NCBI GenBank assembly: GCA_033961575.1
Contig: CM066728.1
Location: 107,712,852 to 107,776,851, forward strand
Direction of reading: 5' to 3'
Length of the DNA: 64,000 bases
Source: Aselliscus stoliczkanus
Lineage: Eukaryota > Chordata > Mammalia > Chiroptera > Hipposideridae
How positions within the stretch are numbered: the stretch's first letter is position 1; the number at the start of each line of letters is the position of its first letter. The notes beneath the pieces are model-generated. The model was not told where the DNA came from, did no database searches, and saw nothing but the letters and a program-made list of their open reading frames with translations. The position numbers and the translations under genes were made by a program. Of the stretch, positions 1 to 11,773 are shown in pieces.

Positions 1-2049
1 CAGTTCTTCAGATTTCTGGGACAGTTACTTTCTTCTGCTGGAGGTTCAGCTGGAAGTATCATCAGTACTTGGTGTGCACACCTTGTCAGGTAGATGCGCC
101 TTGTCTGTGAAGGGGAGTTCCCGTCTCCCATCCTTGGCTGAGTGAGGAAAGAGGATGGGGAAGTGGACGTCTCCAGGTTCACCGCAGAGGGAAGTCGTGA
201 AACCTGGGCTGTTTCTGACCTCTCCCTTTCTCTCAGGGTGGTTAGGAACAATGTCCATCTCTGCAGCTTTGTTGAAAGATCCCTCTGTGCCCCAGAATAT
301 GAAAATAGGGGAGACCTAATTCGAAGGGCACAAGGAGTTTATGTCTATGAAAGAGTGGCTGTAAACACCGTACTATGGCATCGAATTATGGCTTACCTTA
401 GGAGTCTTTGAGAAAAGCTGCTGTCACCAGAATTTCATGCCACTTTTCTGACATATAGCTCCTTTCCATTATTTAGGAAGGAGCATGACTTGAGGAACTG
501 TCAGTGAATAATGGACAGCCATGGCCCTTCTTCCCAGTGCAGGCGGGGGCCCTTGAAGAAGTAAACAGCCCTGCTGGCCGAGATGTTTTGTTCCAAGCAT
601 AACAAAGGGTCTTATCACCTTCCCCCACAGTGCCATCAGCTCTCCATTTGAATGAGGGGTTTTGTTTGTGGTTTAATTTCCGGGGAGTTCACAGTGAGTG
701 CTGCCTTGAGAAGGACAGTCCATCATTAGATGATGGTTTCTCTGATGGGATGTGTGAGGAGAGAGAGACATTTCACATTAGCACTCGACTGAGCTGCTGG
801 ATGTCTGCTGGTCTGAGCCAGGGGACAGGGATGCGAAGCTGAATGTGACAAAGGCATCTTAATTTAACACTTCGGTCTATATAGGTTGAGAAAAAAATCC
901 CCAAACAAGGACAGGTCTGTGTCCTGCTGTCATTTGAGTTTATTTTCTGCGTCACTGCTTTGTCCTGTTCACTAGAGTTATACAGGCCTTTCTGTAACTT
1001 TCTGGTTTCAGTTATTAGGCTCATTACTCTTGTGGAGCAGCGTCATTTCTGCGCGCCTGAAAAAGGGTTGATGAGAAAAACAAGTGCGAACCAACCGAGT
1101 AAAACATCCTAATCATTATTGAGATTAAAATGCACATTTTGGAGTCAAGCATAAAGTACCAGCAAGAACATAACGATTTTCTGGTGTTAAAGGACATAAA
1201 ATCCTTTTAAGTTTTTAATTTAGTAAATCTCATCATCATTTCACGTTCATTCAATGCATGTCCTCAAGCCACGTGTGAAGGGGCTCCTTTAAATGTGTCT
1301 TTTCTCTGCAGTTAACTGGGGAGAAGGGCCACGGGAGTGAAAGGGGAGGGGTGTGGGGAGCAGGCGGCCAGCTCCCGTGGGCAACTGCTTCGAGAAGCCT
1401 GCACATGCGAAGGTGCCTGAAGCCCATCGTTACAGAGAGAATGCAGGCCCAGGAGGCAAAACTGTTTTCATTGGAACCAATGACGGCAGAGTCGCTCCAG
1501 GTCAACGGGACATCATTCATTCAGAAGTTGAGTCACTTTTGCTTAGCCACTTACCTGATATCTGTGAAAACCAGGTTGACTAGGGAATTATGAGTGTAGA
1601 CGTGACAACTACAGAAAGGATGTTTACATTATGAAGAGACAGTGTTTTCTTGACTGGTTGGCCTTGTTCTCCTGTCTCGCCTCTGTTCACAAGAGCCACC
1701 ATCTCTTCTTGGGGACATCTGAGCATGGAGGGAGGTTCCCAGGGGGACAGTGGATGCAGCTTCCCCAGAGAGTCTAGTTTTAGAAGGATCCTGGGATGCC
1801 CCAGTCAGCTTAAGAGACAGGAGGGGGCAGATAAACGTATGTTATCTATCCCAGGGGAGTCTGCGAGAAGTTTGGAGTATGAGGAAGATGTGAAAAAGGG
1901 CGGCCAAACCTGTCTAAATAGCATCAGGAAGTTTCTTCTGAGACCTGAAAACCTTCTAAAGGGTTGTGGAAGGAGAATTTTATTTTGAGCAAAGATTGGA
2001 TCAAGGCAAGTATATGACGTCTGGCCAGGAGGGGGACGCTGCCCTCCTC
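1..2049. other. Intronic sequence without recognised features
   Basis: No exon with paired splice sites, no young repeat and no RNA gene was recognised. A purine-rich motif ACAGGAGGGGGCAG at 1817-1830 resembles the CTCF core loosely (two mismatches). Confidence 0.5.
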
Positions 2050-2313
2050 AGGACGCTCTCTCCCGCATGGCACAGGACGCTCTCTCCCACATGGCACAGG
2101 ACGCTCTCTCCCGCATGGCACAGGACGCTCTCTCCCGCATGGCACAGGACGCTCTCTCCCGCATGGCACAGGACGCTCTCTCCCGCATGGCACAGGACGC
2201 TCTCTCCCGCATGGCACAGGACGCTCTCTCCCACATGGCACAGGACACTCTCTCCCGCATGGCACAGGACGCTCTCTCCCGCATGGCACAGGACGCTCTC
2301 TCCCGCATGGCAC
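2050..2313 (+). repeat. 24-bp minisatellite, 11 copies
   Basis: There are exactly eleven contiguous 24-bp units beginning AGGACGCTCTCTCCCGCATG. Copies 2 and 8 have CCACATGG in place of CCGCATGG, and copy 9 has GGACACTC in place of GGACGCTC; otherwise the units are identical. Most units carry two CpG sites. Because 24 is a multiple of three, open frames run through in several frames on both strands; on the + strand one reads as an eight-residue MAQDALSR repeat. These are by-products of the array. The near-identity suggests recent expansion and likely length variation between individuals. Confidence 0.96.
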
Positions 2314-3907
2314 AGGCATGTCCCACAGCTCCTGCCTGGACACCCACTGAGGGCCAGGCACGCAGGAGGGCAGCGCGCAGCTCCAGGAGGAGTGTTTTTC
2401 TGGCTGATGTTGACTGATGTCAGACTGGATGACATGATGTGCTATTGGCAGACTGTTTCTAGCAGCTGGTTGCGGGGCTGTGGCCCTGGTCTGTTCACAT
2501 TTACGCAGAGCCTGGAGTCAAAGGAAGGAAACGTCACCCTCAGCCTGGCCTCGCAGATTCCAAGTTGACAGGACGGATGACTGCTTTTGACAAGGAAAGG
2601 ACAGCAAATTAACATCAGAGAAAACCACAGGGGGACCGGGGTGTCCTGGTCGCAGTAGAAAGGTGACTGGGGGACGGCCCAGGAGGACCCAAGGACACCT
2701 GTGGATTTCAGAGAGCCAGCAGAGATGCAGGACCCGTCTTAGGATGAGTGGCTGGAGTGATGCGGTCAAGCCAATCAAACAATCAAAGGGACAAGAAATA
2801 TAGAGTTCTGGATTGAGAGTCACAAATAAACATCATGTATGTTCCACAAGGAGGGGATTACTGTCTCAGCAGCTGACAAAAACCAGAGGAACAAAAACCA
2901 AACCAACACCGTTGGTCAGGGTAATACTGTACGTCCAACAAAGTGGGGGGTTTGTCTTCCTGACAGTTTATGAAAAGGAAACACGCACCCGTCCCACAGT
3001 TGGGGCAGGGTAAACACTCACGCGGGATTCACGACACATTCCCTGCATTATCACATTTGCTGGCAGAGCTCATCAATAGAAAATAATGAAACGCCACTTT
3101 GTAAAACACGGTCCATTTTAAACTGGTCTTGTGTTCTTTCCAGTTAGTTCCGCAGAGTGGCTTTCATCGAATGTGGTGGTGAGCGATGAACACTCCTTTA
3201 ATAATCGGGAAGTTCAGAAGTTTCCTGATTATCCGACACTCCTCTCCCAGGTGGGATGTTTTAGGTCCATGGTGTCGCTCCTCACGGGATGGGGAGAGGG
3301 ACGCAGGTAGAGTCGGGCTTTTGGGCTGAAATTGTGAAAGGCGTGGACTGCAAAGAAAATGAAGCAAGGCTCTTTGGCTCATACCAAGAAGGGCCTGCTT
3401 CCCCAGCAGGCTTGCATCAGGACACGCTCGGCCTTCTGGTTCCATTTAACAAGTCCGATTTGATCAGACGTCTCCTTGATGGAGGCTGCAGGATGGGCAG
3501 GCCGGCTTCATGACTAATGCAAGGCAGCTGCCATGGTTGTTTTTAAACATTAGGGGAACTGTGCTGGTTCTTCATGGGAGGAAGTTTCAGTACAGTCCGT
3601 GCTGAAATGGATGACATGACTCATTGCCTAATATATAAAAAAAGGATCTTTTTATTCCCCCACACATGTAAATACTCTAAACACAGCAGTGTTTACAGGA
3701 AGGTAAGACGCCATCTGGTTCAATGCGTAGTAGCCTATTTCTTATTTTTATCACTGATTTATATTAAGGGGATGACAAATAGAACAGAATTAGGCTTTTA
3801 GTTATGCAATGCAGTCAGGGATTCATATAGTGCTATGGCCTCCACAGCTCCAAAAGCATGACACACACACTTTGGGGAAATGACTTGCCTGCCCGCGTGC
3901 TCTAACC
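2314..3907. other. Intronic sequence without recognised features
   Basis: Mixed-composition sequence between the 24-bp array and the first SINE. No exon, RNA gene or confidently identified repeat was seen. Confidence 0.45.
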
Positions 3908-3920
3908 CAAAAATGAGATG

Positions 3921-4040
3921 TTGGGCCGGCCGAATGGCGCGGTGGTTAAGCGCTGGTTTGGGAAGCCAGCGGCCCCGGTTCGGATCCCATATATGAGGTC
4001 CAGTGACACTGCCCTCTTAAAAAAAAAAAAAAAAGGAAAA
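3921..4040 (+). mobile_element. tRNA-Ser-like SINE, copy 1
   Basis: The body starts GGGCCGGCCGAATGG, carries a tRNA-like anticodon arm, and has B-box GGTTCGGATCCC. It ends in a short tail region followed by an A-run. It is flanked by a perfect 13-bp target-site duplication, caaaaatgagatg, at 3908-3920 and 4041-4053, which fixes the borders and shows L1-type retroposition. The same family occurs at 12.5, 36.3, 43.7 and 51.4 kb. Confidence 0.92.
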
Positions 4041-4053
4041 CAAAAATGAGATG

Positions 4054-5234
4054 CCTTCCTTCTTCAGGCCTTTGACAACAGAAGACCTGGCAGGCCATTG
4101 GGACTGATTTCAGCAGGATTTAAAATTCTTTAATGCTTCATGTCTTCAGAGACATGTACGTTCTGAAATGACTTCAGGGTATTTGCTGGGCTTAAGCCAA
4201 AAAAACACCACCGTGTTTTGACTTCTAAGTCAAACACAATTTGCTCGGCCCAGATCACTGCAGACCACGTCAAACGGCAGCATCAGCGTCCAAGGCGCAT
4301 AAAATGGATGAAGTCATGAAAACCCACAACTGACACAGCCCTGCGTGCAGACTAGAGTGGGCTGTGCGTTTCACTAATCGAATTGCTCTTAACATGTTAA
4401 AGGAGAACATTTTTTATTTCCCTCTCCAAAATTGGACGGAGAGCATCCTTTGTAGCTAGACACTTCTAAAGAAATGCTATCTGTTCTTATTTTAGGAAAA
4501 TAATTTTCTGAGTGACTTAACGCATTGCCATTTCACTAACAATTCATCTTGAATTTCACAGTCAACCATCATTCTAGGGAGAAATCAGCCCCTTTTCTCC
4601 TTCATGCTCTTGGGGTCGACCTTTATCTGTGTTAGTTCAGCTTCATTCTGGGGAGGTTTTGATGCCATTTTTGGGTTTAATCTGTGGCAGACATTTCCAT
4701 CTGCCTACGGAGTGACCAAAGGGCTGATATATGAGCTCAACCCTTCCAGTTTGCTTTAACAAAAGGTTAGTAACAATAGTTTTATGATTTTTTTTAGCTT
4801 TACATCTTGATCTTAGAGTCTTGAGTTTAGATCTAGAGTTAAATCTTGAATCACTTTTGTGTGGCAAAGCTACTGGGTAAGTCTTGTTGGATGTGTTGCT
4901 TTGAATAAGTAGGAACAGAGAGACTAGATTTTTCAGCAAGCCTCAGACACCCTTCTCTTTCTGGGGACTGAGAATGTCATCTACAAAGGATGGGTCAATT
5001 TAGCTGTCAGGATGAAAGCTGAGGGGCCCATGGCCCATGCAAATTGACCACTTGTGCAAGTGCTTCAAAATTGCCTACATGAAAAGCGAGGCTGCCCTTT
5101 GAAAATTTGGCACGTGGTGGCAGAAATAAGAAAGTAGTCAGTCTTCCGAGACCTTTGGTGTCCTTAGAGAGCTGGTTGCAGAAATTGTTCCGTGAGAGCA
5201 GTTGCTTGGTGTTTGGCAACTTGTTTGCTGTAAT
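4054..5234. other. Intronic sequence without recognised features
   Basis: AT-rich sequence with no recognised exon, RNA or repeat. Ancient decayed repeats cannot be excluded by eye. Confidence 0.45.
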
Positions 5235-5242
5235 AAAGAAGT

Positions 5243-5840
5243 TACTTTTCTCTGTATCTATGGGTCAGTATCTGTTTTGTTTGTTCATTTATCTTGTTCT
5301 TTAGATTCCACATATAAGTGAGATCATATGGTATTTGTCTCTCCCTGTCTGACTTAAAGGGTATTATTTCACTTAGCATAATACCCTCTAGGTCCATCCA
5401 TGTTGTCACAAATGGTAAGATTTCAGGGGTTGGGAGGATGTCTAAAAAGGGTGAAGGGATTAAGAAGTGCAAATCAGTAGTTACAAAACAGTCACAGGGA
5501 GGTAAATTACAGCACAGGGAACATAGTCAATAATATGGTAATAACTGTGTATGGTGTCAGATGGAATCTGACCAGGGGAATCACTTCATAAATTATATAA
5601 ATGTCTAACCACTGCACTGTACACCTGAAACTAGTATAAAGTACTATTGACTGTCAATTGTAATTAAAAAAATAATCACGGGGATATGTAGTACAGCATA
5701 GGAATATAGTCAATAATATTCTAATAACTATGTACGGTGTCAGATGGGTAATAGGCTTATTGGGGTGATCACTTTGTGAGGTATATCAATGTCTAATTAC
5801 CATGTTGTCTGTACACCTGAAACTAATAAAAAAAAGAAAA
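5243..5840 (+). mobile_element. 5'-inverted L1 3' end with doubled 3' UTR segment
   Basis: Three parts lie in a row. About 5243-5415 is L1 3'-region sequence in antisense (for example attccacatataagtgagat). About 5416-5665 is L1 3' UTR in sense, ending with the typical ACACCTGAAACTAGTATAAA stretch. About 5680-5837 repeats the last part of that sense 3' UTR (sharing gtcaataatat, ggtgtcagatgg and tacacctgaaacta), then an A-rich tail. An 8-bp repeat aaagaagt flanks the whole at 5235-5242 and 5841-5848. Inverted 5' segment plus sense 3' segment is the signature of twin priming. The second 3' UTR copy could be a second insertion into the tail of the first or a duplication in the source copy. Confidence 0.8.
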
Positions 5841-5848
5841 AAAGAAGT

Positions 5849-8764
5849 CATCGCCCCTTTCTTTTCCTCTGCTCACCTACCCCTTAGCACCTCAGAACAC
5901 ATCTCATTGTCTGATGTGGAAATAAAGGACTAGGGAAGTATTTGACTCCAGCTTTATTCAGTTACTGAGGCATCATGTAGGCTCCAGGGTCAGCACTTCC
6001 TGCCAGCTTGGAATACGCAACAAAAGATGATCTGCAAGAAGACGAAATGGAAAACAATTGGGTTCCTTTCTTCCCAGATGTTAGGGTGAAAGTTTTCGCC
6101 TTTTCTTTCTGTAAGTCTCTGCTGAGTTTAACATTTCTAAGGCTTCCCATTTCTGTGACAGCTAACCGGTGGAGACAGGGGCCTTGAGTGAGTCTGGATG
6201 TAGGAGCGCCAGGCAGGAAGCCTATTTCTCTCCCTGGTGTGTGTTTTTGTTTGGACATCCGTAACTCTCCAAAGGGCTTGCTCTGCAGTGTAGGGGGGTA
6301 GGATTTGCCTCTGCCTGGTCTCCCAGCCTGATGACCCAAGCGTGAGCTCTTGTGTCCCCATGTGAGGACAACACACTGTCTATGAAAACCCTGCCATCCC
6401 TGAGCTGACCTCCAGGTGTTACTACTTCTTTCCCTAAGACAAGCCAGAGATTTAAAGAAGGGAAGTTGTGACATCTGACAGTTGTCCTTTTTACGTGTAC
6501 ACAAACTAATTATCGAAGAGATTCTTTATTAACTGGTCTGGATCAATAGGTGGCATTAGTTGTGTAGAAAATAATTAGCTGGTTATTAATGAGATCATTT
6601 CTGATTTGGGGGAAAGCTATGCTAATGGATGAATTCCTTCCATGTATGTATGGCATTATGCATGTCATTCTGCCGTACACCCTGTACTCAACCATGATGC
6701 AGGAGAAAGTGTCTCGCTGACCACATACGCTGATATGGAAAGTAAGGCAAAACATGTATTTACTTTCTGGGGTACAATACTGTTGTATAGTTACAGCTCT
6801 CAAGAACTGCCTTAAAAATTTTTCCCCTTGTACATTTGTCGTATCACACTAACTTCCTAAAGCCACAGCTGTTTGCAGTGATGTGTCTCCGTGGAAACAC
6901 TGCTTGATTCAGACGCTGTGTGCACATGTGGAATTTGGCTGGGGTACAGCACAGAATCCACACACGGGCCAATGCTGGCAAACTGAGGGACGAAGGAATG
7001 CCTTTTCAAACAGAGAACATCGTAAGGCTTGGGTCTCCATGTGACATCCTTCTAACCCTGCCCTCAGCATTTATACATCATAATGTCAAACAATGTTCAA
7101 AGTTTAGATGGGGACACTGAACAAATCAACAGACCTATATTTAAAAAAACCACGGTACGTTTTAAATTTGAATCCTGACCTGTCTTGACTGTAAAGTGGT
7201 GGCCATCTTACATTTGGGGAGAGCCTGCTCGCTGAGCCAGCCCCTGACCCAGTGGCCTCGGCTGGCACGGTCCTCAAGGCCTCTGCCTGTGCCCTACACT
7301 TCCTTCATGGCCTCCAGCCTACTGCTCAGTTGGCTTTTCCTCTTCACATTGTTTTTCTTGACCGCGGGAGCTTTTTGCTCAGGAATGTGGAGGCTGGAGG
7401 TTCCTGTAGTGGTTTTCGTCCTTAAAAGTTTGCATCTTTCCAGAGCACCCAGACATTTCCGCGGGCTGCAGCCTGTGTATTTCTCTCCCCCTCCGTCCTT
7501 TTCTCCTGTGGCCTTCCTCTCTTTCCATCATTCCCCCATCCTCTGTATCACTTTTGCCTTGATGCCTCTTTCTTTGTTCCTGTTGCCAGCACTCGCTTGT
7601 CTTTTCTGAGCGGCTGGGGGTTTCTGATGACACCCTCTCCACCCACACTCACCAGAGGAGCCTGCCTTCCTTTTAGGCAGCATCTTTCTTTACCGTGAAT
7701 GTCCACTGTGATTTCTGCAAGCACTGTCCAGTGGGCCACGTGTATTTGAAGGGAACAACGGAGACAATCAGAGATGACATCATGCAGGAAGAGCAATGCT
7801 AGGGATGGTGTCAGATGGGGGAGCAGTGTGTCCATAGAGTGAACAGCTTGCCTTCAGGGCCCCCACCTGAATGGTGGAGTCCGCAGACCGTGTGCCCCAG
7901 TGAACCAGTGGCATAGGACCAATGAGTGAGCAACAACCATGTCCTGTGCTTATGCATTTGAATTCCTAGTGAGCCAATTCTGATGCTCATTGTTTACAGT
8001 ATTGTCTTAAATCAAAGACATTCACTCCTCTTGTAGTACACGCACCATTTCTAGACTGGTTTTGTGTTTTGCAAAAATGGGCAATGACTTATAGTCTTTC
8101 AAAACAATATTTGAAAATCTGCAGTTCTCCTGTGGCAGCTGCTTGCCCCTGGCCCCCCCTCCTTGTCTGTCCCCTGCTGAGCTGCCCTATTGATTCTCCA
8201 AAACACCCCCTCAGCCTGGCCTTCCTGAGCCTCCAGCGGCTCCTCTTCCTTTGGGCGAAGCCTCCGCCTTTTCTTATGTTAACGTTCTCTAATTCTCTGC
8301 TTTTTCCTAGACCAGTTTCTTGGAGCCCTGTCCAGCTGAGCTCTGCAGGGTGTGTGTGTGCCTGGCTGCTCTGCTGGTCCGCTCACTCCTGATGCGGCCC
8401 CCCTAACCCTCAGCCCCCAGTTGGAACCCTTCTCCCACGTGCTTCCACGTTTTCCTCCACAAACTGAAGCCCGAGACCGCTTCCCATCTGGGATCCTCGC
8501 TGCTCTCCATTCTTGACTTTCCACTGCAGCAGAGTTGCTTTGCTTCACCCGTCCCTATTCCGTCGGCACCCCTGAGAGTTCTCGCCTCCAGGGTTGGGGT
8601 TTCCGTCAATTCACCCTGCCCCAAGGGTGGTACCTGGCATTCATGCTCCAGCTCAGCATGGCTCTGGCCAAAATTCCTTCTTTCCACCCTGGGATTCTTG
8701 GGTCTCCCTGGCTTGATCTATCATTTGCTGTGATGCACCCCACTCAAATACCCTTCATTGACTC
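5849..8764. other. Intronic sequence without firm features
   Basis: No exon or young repeat was recognised. 6540-6690 is rich in TAAT-type homeodomain cores and holds ATGCTAAT, an octamer-like site, so it could be a conserved element. 7200-8700 is C/T-rich on the + strand, giving spurious open frames. Confidence 0.4.
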
Positions 8765-8880
8765 TTTCAATATCCTACCCATCCCTCAAAGCCCACATCA
8801 CATTTCTTTTCTTCCAGGAAGCATTCCTCGACTCTTCCGCCTGGAACTAACCTCCCCTTCCTCCAGTTCATAATTTCACT
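8765..8880 (+). mobile_element. L2 3' fragment
   Basis: The stretch around ccctcaaagcccacatcaca followed by cttccaggaagcattcctcg follows the L2 3' consensus (gcccagctcaaatgccacctc, then ccaggaagccttccctga). It is a diverged ancient LINE fragment in sense orientation, with approximate ends. Confidence 0.6.
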
Positions 8881-9830
8881 AAACTGTGTAACATAACTCA
8901 GGAAGTGCCTGGTGTGAGCTACCAAGAACGTAATTGGTTCCCGCTTTGTCTTCTGCCTGCCTACCATGCATGGCCGAGGGGGTGTGCCTGGTGGTTAACT
9001 GGGCACTTGACTGATGCTGAGGTGGCTCTCAAACTCCATAGTCACTGGCAAAATTCTTGTAAGCTGGGAAACCCTAGCCCAACAGCTTATGTTTCCTGAG
9101 CCTGCACCTGGTGGGGTTTCTTTCCACACCTCTCCACTAAACGTCTTTATGATGCCAGGTGGTCTCATCCGTTTTCATTTTATTTCTTGCGATCCTATTG
9201 TGGCATGGTTTCTAAATTGAGCTCTTAAGACTGGCCTGAAATTTTAACTTCTCTCCTACATCTGTAGGAATAATGGCCACCACTCCCCTGACCTTTGACC
9301 TCTAGAAGAATGTTTACATCCACATTTTTTTCTCATTCTGAGTAGAAAGGGCTGGGGGAAGTTTGCCTATTTTAGCAGAAAGCTGTGAGTTGATGAGCAC
9401 TTAGTAGTTATAATTAATGTTTAAATTTTATTTATGCATTTCAGTTTAGAGACGTTTTAAGAGCCTGTGAAGGTGATTATAGGGTACCACTTCCGGGAAA
9501 GGTTGATTGTTTATAAATCACACAGCCTTGCAGGGCTAGTTCTGCACAGGTGTTCCCCAGGCAGGTATTTGGGGGTGGGGCTGTAATTGAGAAACTTGAT
9601 GGCACAGGACTTCCGAGTGTCTACCAAAGTTGACACTCAGCTGAAAGCATAAAGAATGAGAATAATATGGAACTGAGTCAAATGGGGACATTTATATGTT
9701 AATAAAACATAAGCAGTTTTTATCTAATGGATAAATATTCTGCCCTCCCATCTGAGGCGAGTCTCTGGGGCTATGTCCTTTCTTTATCTACTCAGTTTTC
9801 TAGAAAATATGTCAGTGATTTATGGTTATA

Positions 9831-10387
9831 TGAGGTCTGACAATTAAGTTTGTGAACCTGTTGCAATGATGTTGCTAACATTTTTTATATCAGAGGGGTT
9901 GTTCATTATGAATCTGAACCAACTGAAGCAAGTGTACTATTTGGAAGTGCTGAAAGGCTGCGTGAAAAAGTTAGACAACCTGTACTTTTCACCAACAATT
10001 CATGACTCTTGCATCATGACAATGCACCAGCTCACACAGCACTGTGTATGAGGGAGTTTTTAGCCACTAAACAAAGAACTGTATTGGAACACCCTCCCTA
10101 CTCACCTGATCTGGCCCCCAATGACTCCTTTCTTTACCCGAAGATAAAGGAAATATTGAAAGGAAGACATTTTGATGACATTCAGGATATCAAGGGTAAT
10201 ATGATGGCAGCTCTGATGGCCATTCCAGAAAAAGAGTTCCAAAATAGCTTTGAAGGGTGAACTAGTGCTGGCACCGGTGCATAGCTTCCCAAGGGGGGTA
10301 CTTTGAAGGTGATCATAGTGATATTCATCCATGAGGTATACAGCACTTTTTCTGGGATGGGTTCGCAAACTTAATTGTCCTACCTCA
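9831..10387 (+). mobile_element. Internally deleted mariner element with both inverted ends
   Basis: Terminal inverted repeats start TGAGGTCTGACAATTAAG at the left, and on the reverse strand TGAGGTAGGACAATTAAG at the right. About 25 of 28 bases match. A TA target duplication flanks it at 9829-9830 and 10388-10389. At 557 bp it is less than half of the usual 1.3 kb. The front of the transposase (DNA-binding helices and first catalytic Asp) is missing, while the C-terminal catalytic part remains (next entry). It is non-autonomous and dead. Confidence 0.93.
9866..10260 (+). pseudogene. Truncated mariner transposase pseudogene (DD34D C-terminal half)
   Basis: Two frames carry recognisable mariner transposase. 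9866-10051 encodes a stretch with YYLEVLKGCVKK, the segment just before the second catalytic Asp. 10009-10260 encodes HHDNAPAHTAL (second Asp), then YSPDLAPNDSFLYPK (third Asp; the usual residue before it is C, here N) and the C-terminal RFDDI/AIPEKEFQ-like region. The two frames are offset, so a frameshift lies between about 9990 and 10020. The N-terminal half is deleted. It cannot encode an active enzyme. Confidence 0.9.
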
Positions 10388-10389
10388 TA

Positions 10390-11745
10390 CATCCCTAGTG
10401 AGGAGGGGCGAGCTCCCCGCCAGTCAGAAGGGGCCATTGGCTGTGAGTTCAGCTTAGCTCCTATGCAGGTGGCTGCTTTGTTGCTGTGGTTTCCGTTCCC
10501 ACATGTGGGTGTTGCGTTGAGTGATATACATGCCTCTGGAGGGTGGGACTTGTACCCAGGCAAGGTTCACCGAATGGCGCAGAAGGCCCTGATGCTGTTT
10601 ACTGGCCCTCATGTTCCAGGGCGGTACAATGTCTTTCTAACCGTTGATATAAACACAGGCACAGAAAAACCTTTCAGGGTATACACACTCATCGTGCTGC
10701 CGGTACTGGTTTCCGGTTTAGACTTCAGGTTCTAGAGGAAGTTGTGTTGGCTCCTGAGTCATGTGAATTCTCTGTTGGGCATTCTGTCTCATGAGTGTTG
10801 ACTTTTCACAAGCAAGGGGTCTAGATTCAGCAGGGATGGTCTCTTCCTGCAGTATTTGTTGTCTGAATTCTTATGACATCCTTTTTGGTCTGTGTCTCCT
10901 TCGCTGTTTAAAAGGCTGGCTGTCCTCCGCAGGCCTGAGTTGTGCACATCCTAGCTGAGGTGCCACATCAGCTAACTTTTGACCTCACTGGTGGGGGCTA
11001 GGCGAGCTCAGCCTCCAGACCTAATCATCAGCCCTGTTTTTAATTTAATTCTGACACATGGGAGCTGATAGAAATCACCAAGTATTCATGGCAGCAACCA
11101 GTGGATCTGTCCAGCTTTATTACTTACATTTTGATTAGGATATAAACAAATACAAGGAAATTTTGTGCTCCAGAGGAAACTTGGTGTATTCAAACATGCT
11201 ATTTAATAAAGGAGTCTCAGCTAACATATTTGTTGCCACACCCAAAGGAGATGCTGTTGTAAGGAAGTATTGGCCGCTCCTAGGATTTTTCCTGGGCTAA
11301 GTATGCCTCCTCACCTTGGGGAGAACTCCTTTAATCCTCTTTTGGCCTCAAGGATTTGCATCTGTGCCTCCTCCTTTCCAAAGGATGATGTCACAAACCT
11401 TCGAAGACTCTGCTGGGACCACATTGGGATTTGAGATGCTTCAGTGTATCAGTGCACCTGGGTGCCTTCTCGGGCAATTCTCAATGTGCTGCTTTGGGTC
11501 ACCTCTGTGCTGCCCATGAACTAACCAAAGGCACTTCCTGGAGGCAGGAGCCTCTCAGAGAGACAATGTCATCTAGCTGCTGTCCTCTGGCCTCTGAATC
11601 TCAGGACTTCCAAATTGAATTTTAACAGATATAAAACCCTACATGTTTCCAGATGCGGTTATTCAGTTTATTCTCTGCAGGCAGATGACTTTTTGATAAT
11701 TACTGAAGGAGATGGTGTGGGAATCATTACATAGAGGAGCAGCCA
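10390..11745. other. Intronic sequence without recognised features
   Basis: Unique-looking sequence between the mariner copy and the heat-shock-element array. No exon, RNA or identifiable repeat was seen. Confidence 0.4.
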
Positions 11746-11773
11746 GAATGTTCCAGAATGTTCCAGGAAGTTC
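11746..11773. promoter_or_regulatory. Six-unit heat-shock-element array (HSF1-type)
   Basis: GAA or TTC triplets occur at 11746, 11751, 11756, 11761, 11766 and 11771, every five bases in alternating orientation. Five units are perfect (GAA, TTC, GAA, TTC, then TTC at 11771) and the fifth in order reads GGA. HSF trimers bind at least three inverted nGAAn units, so this is a stronger-than-minimal match. It lies in the SEMA5A intron, far from any visible promoter. Binding is inferred from sequence only. Confidence 0.6.

Noticed and set aside
1924..2568. Several overlapping 100-200-residue open frames on both strands
   Set aside because: They are produced by the 24-bp minisatellite, whose length is a multiple of three; no splice or start context supports a gene.
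5962..6504. 180-residue minus-strand open frame
   Set aside because: No recognisable domain, no codon pattern, no splice context; expected by chance in 64 kb.
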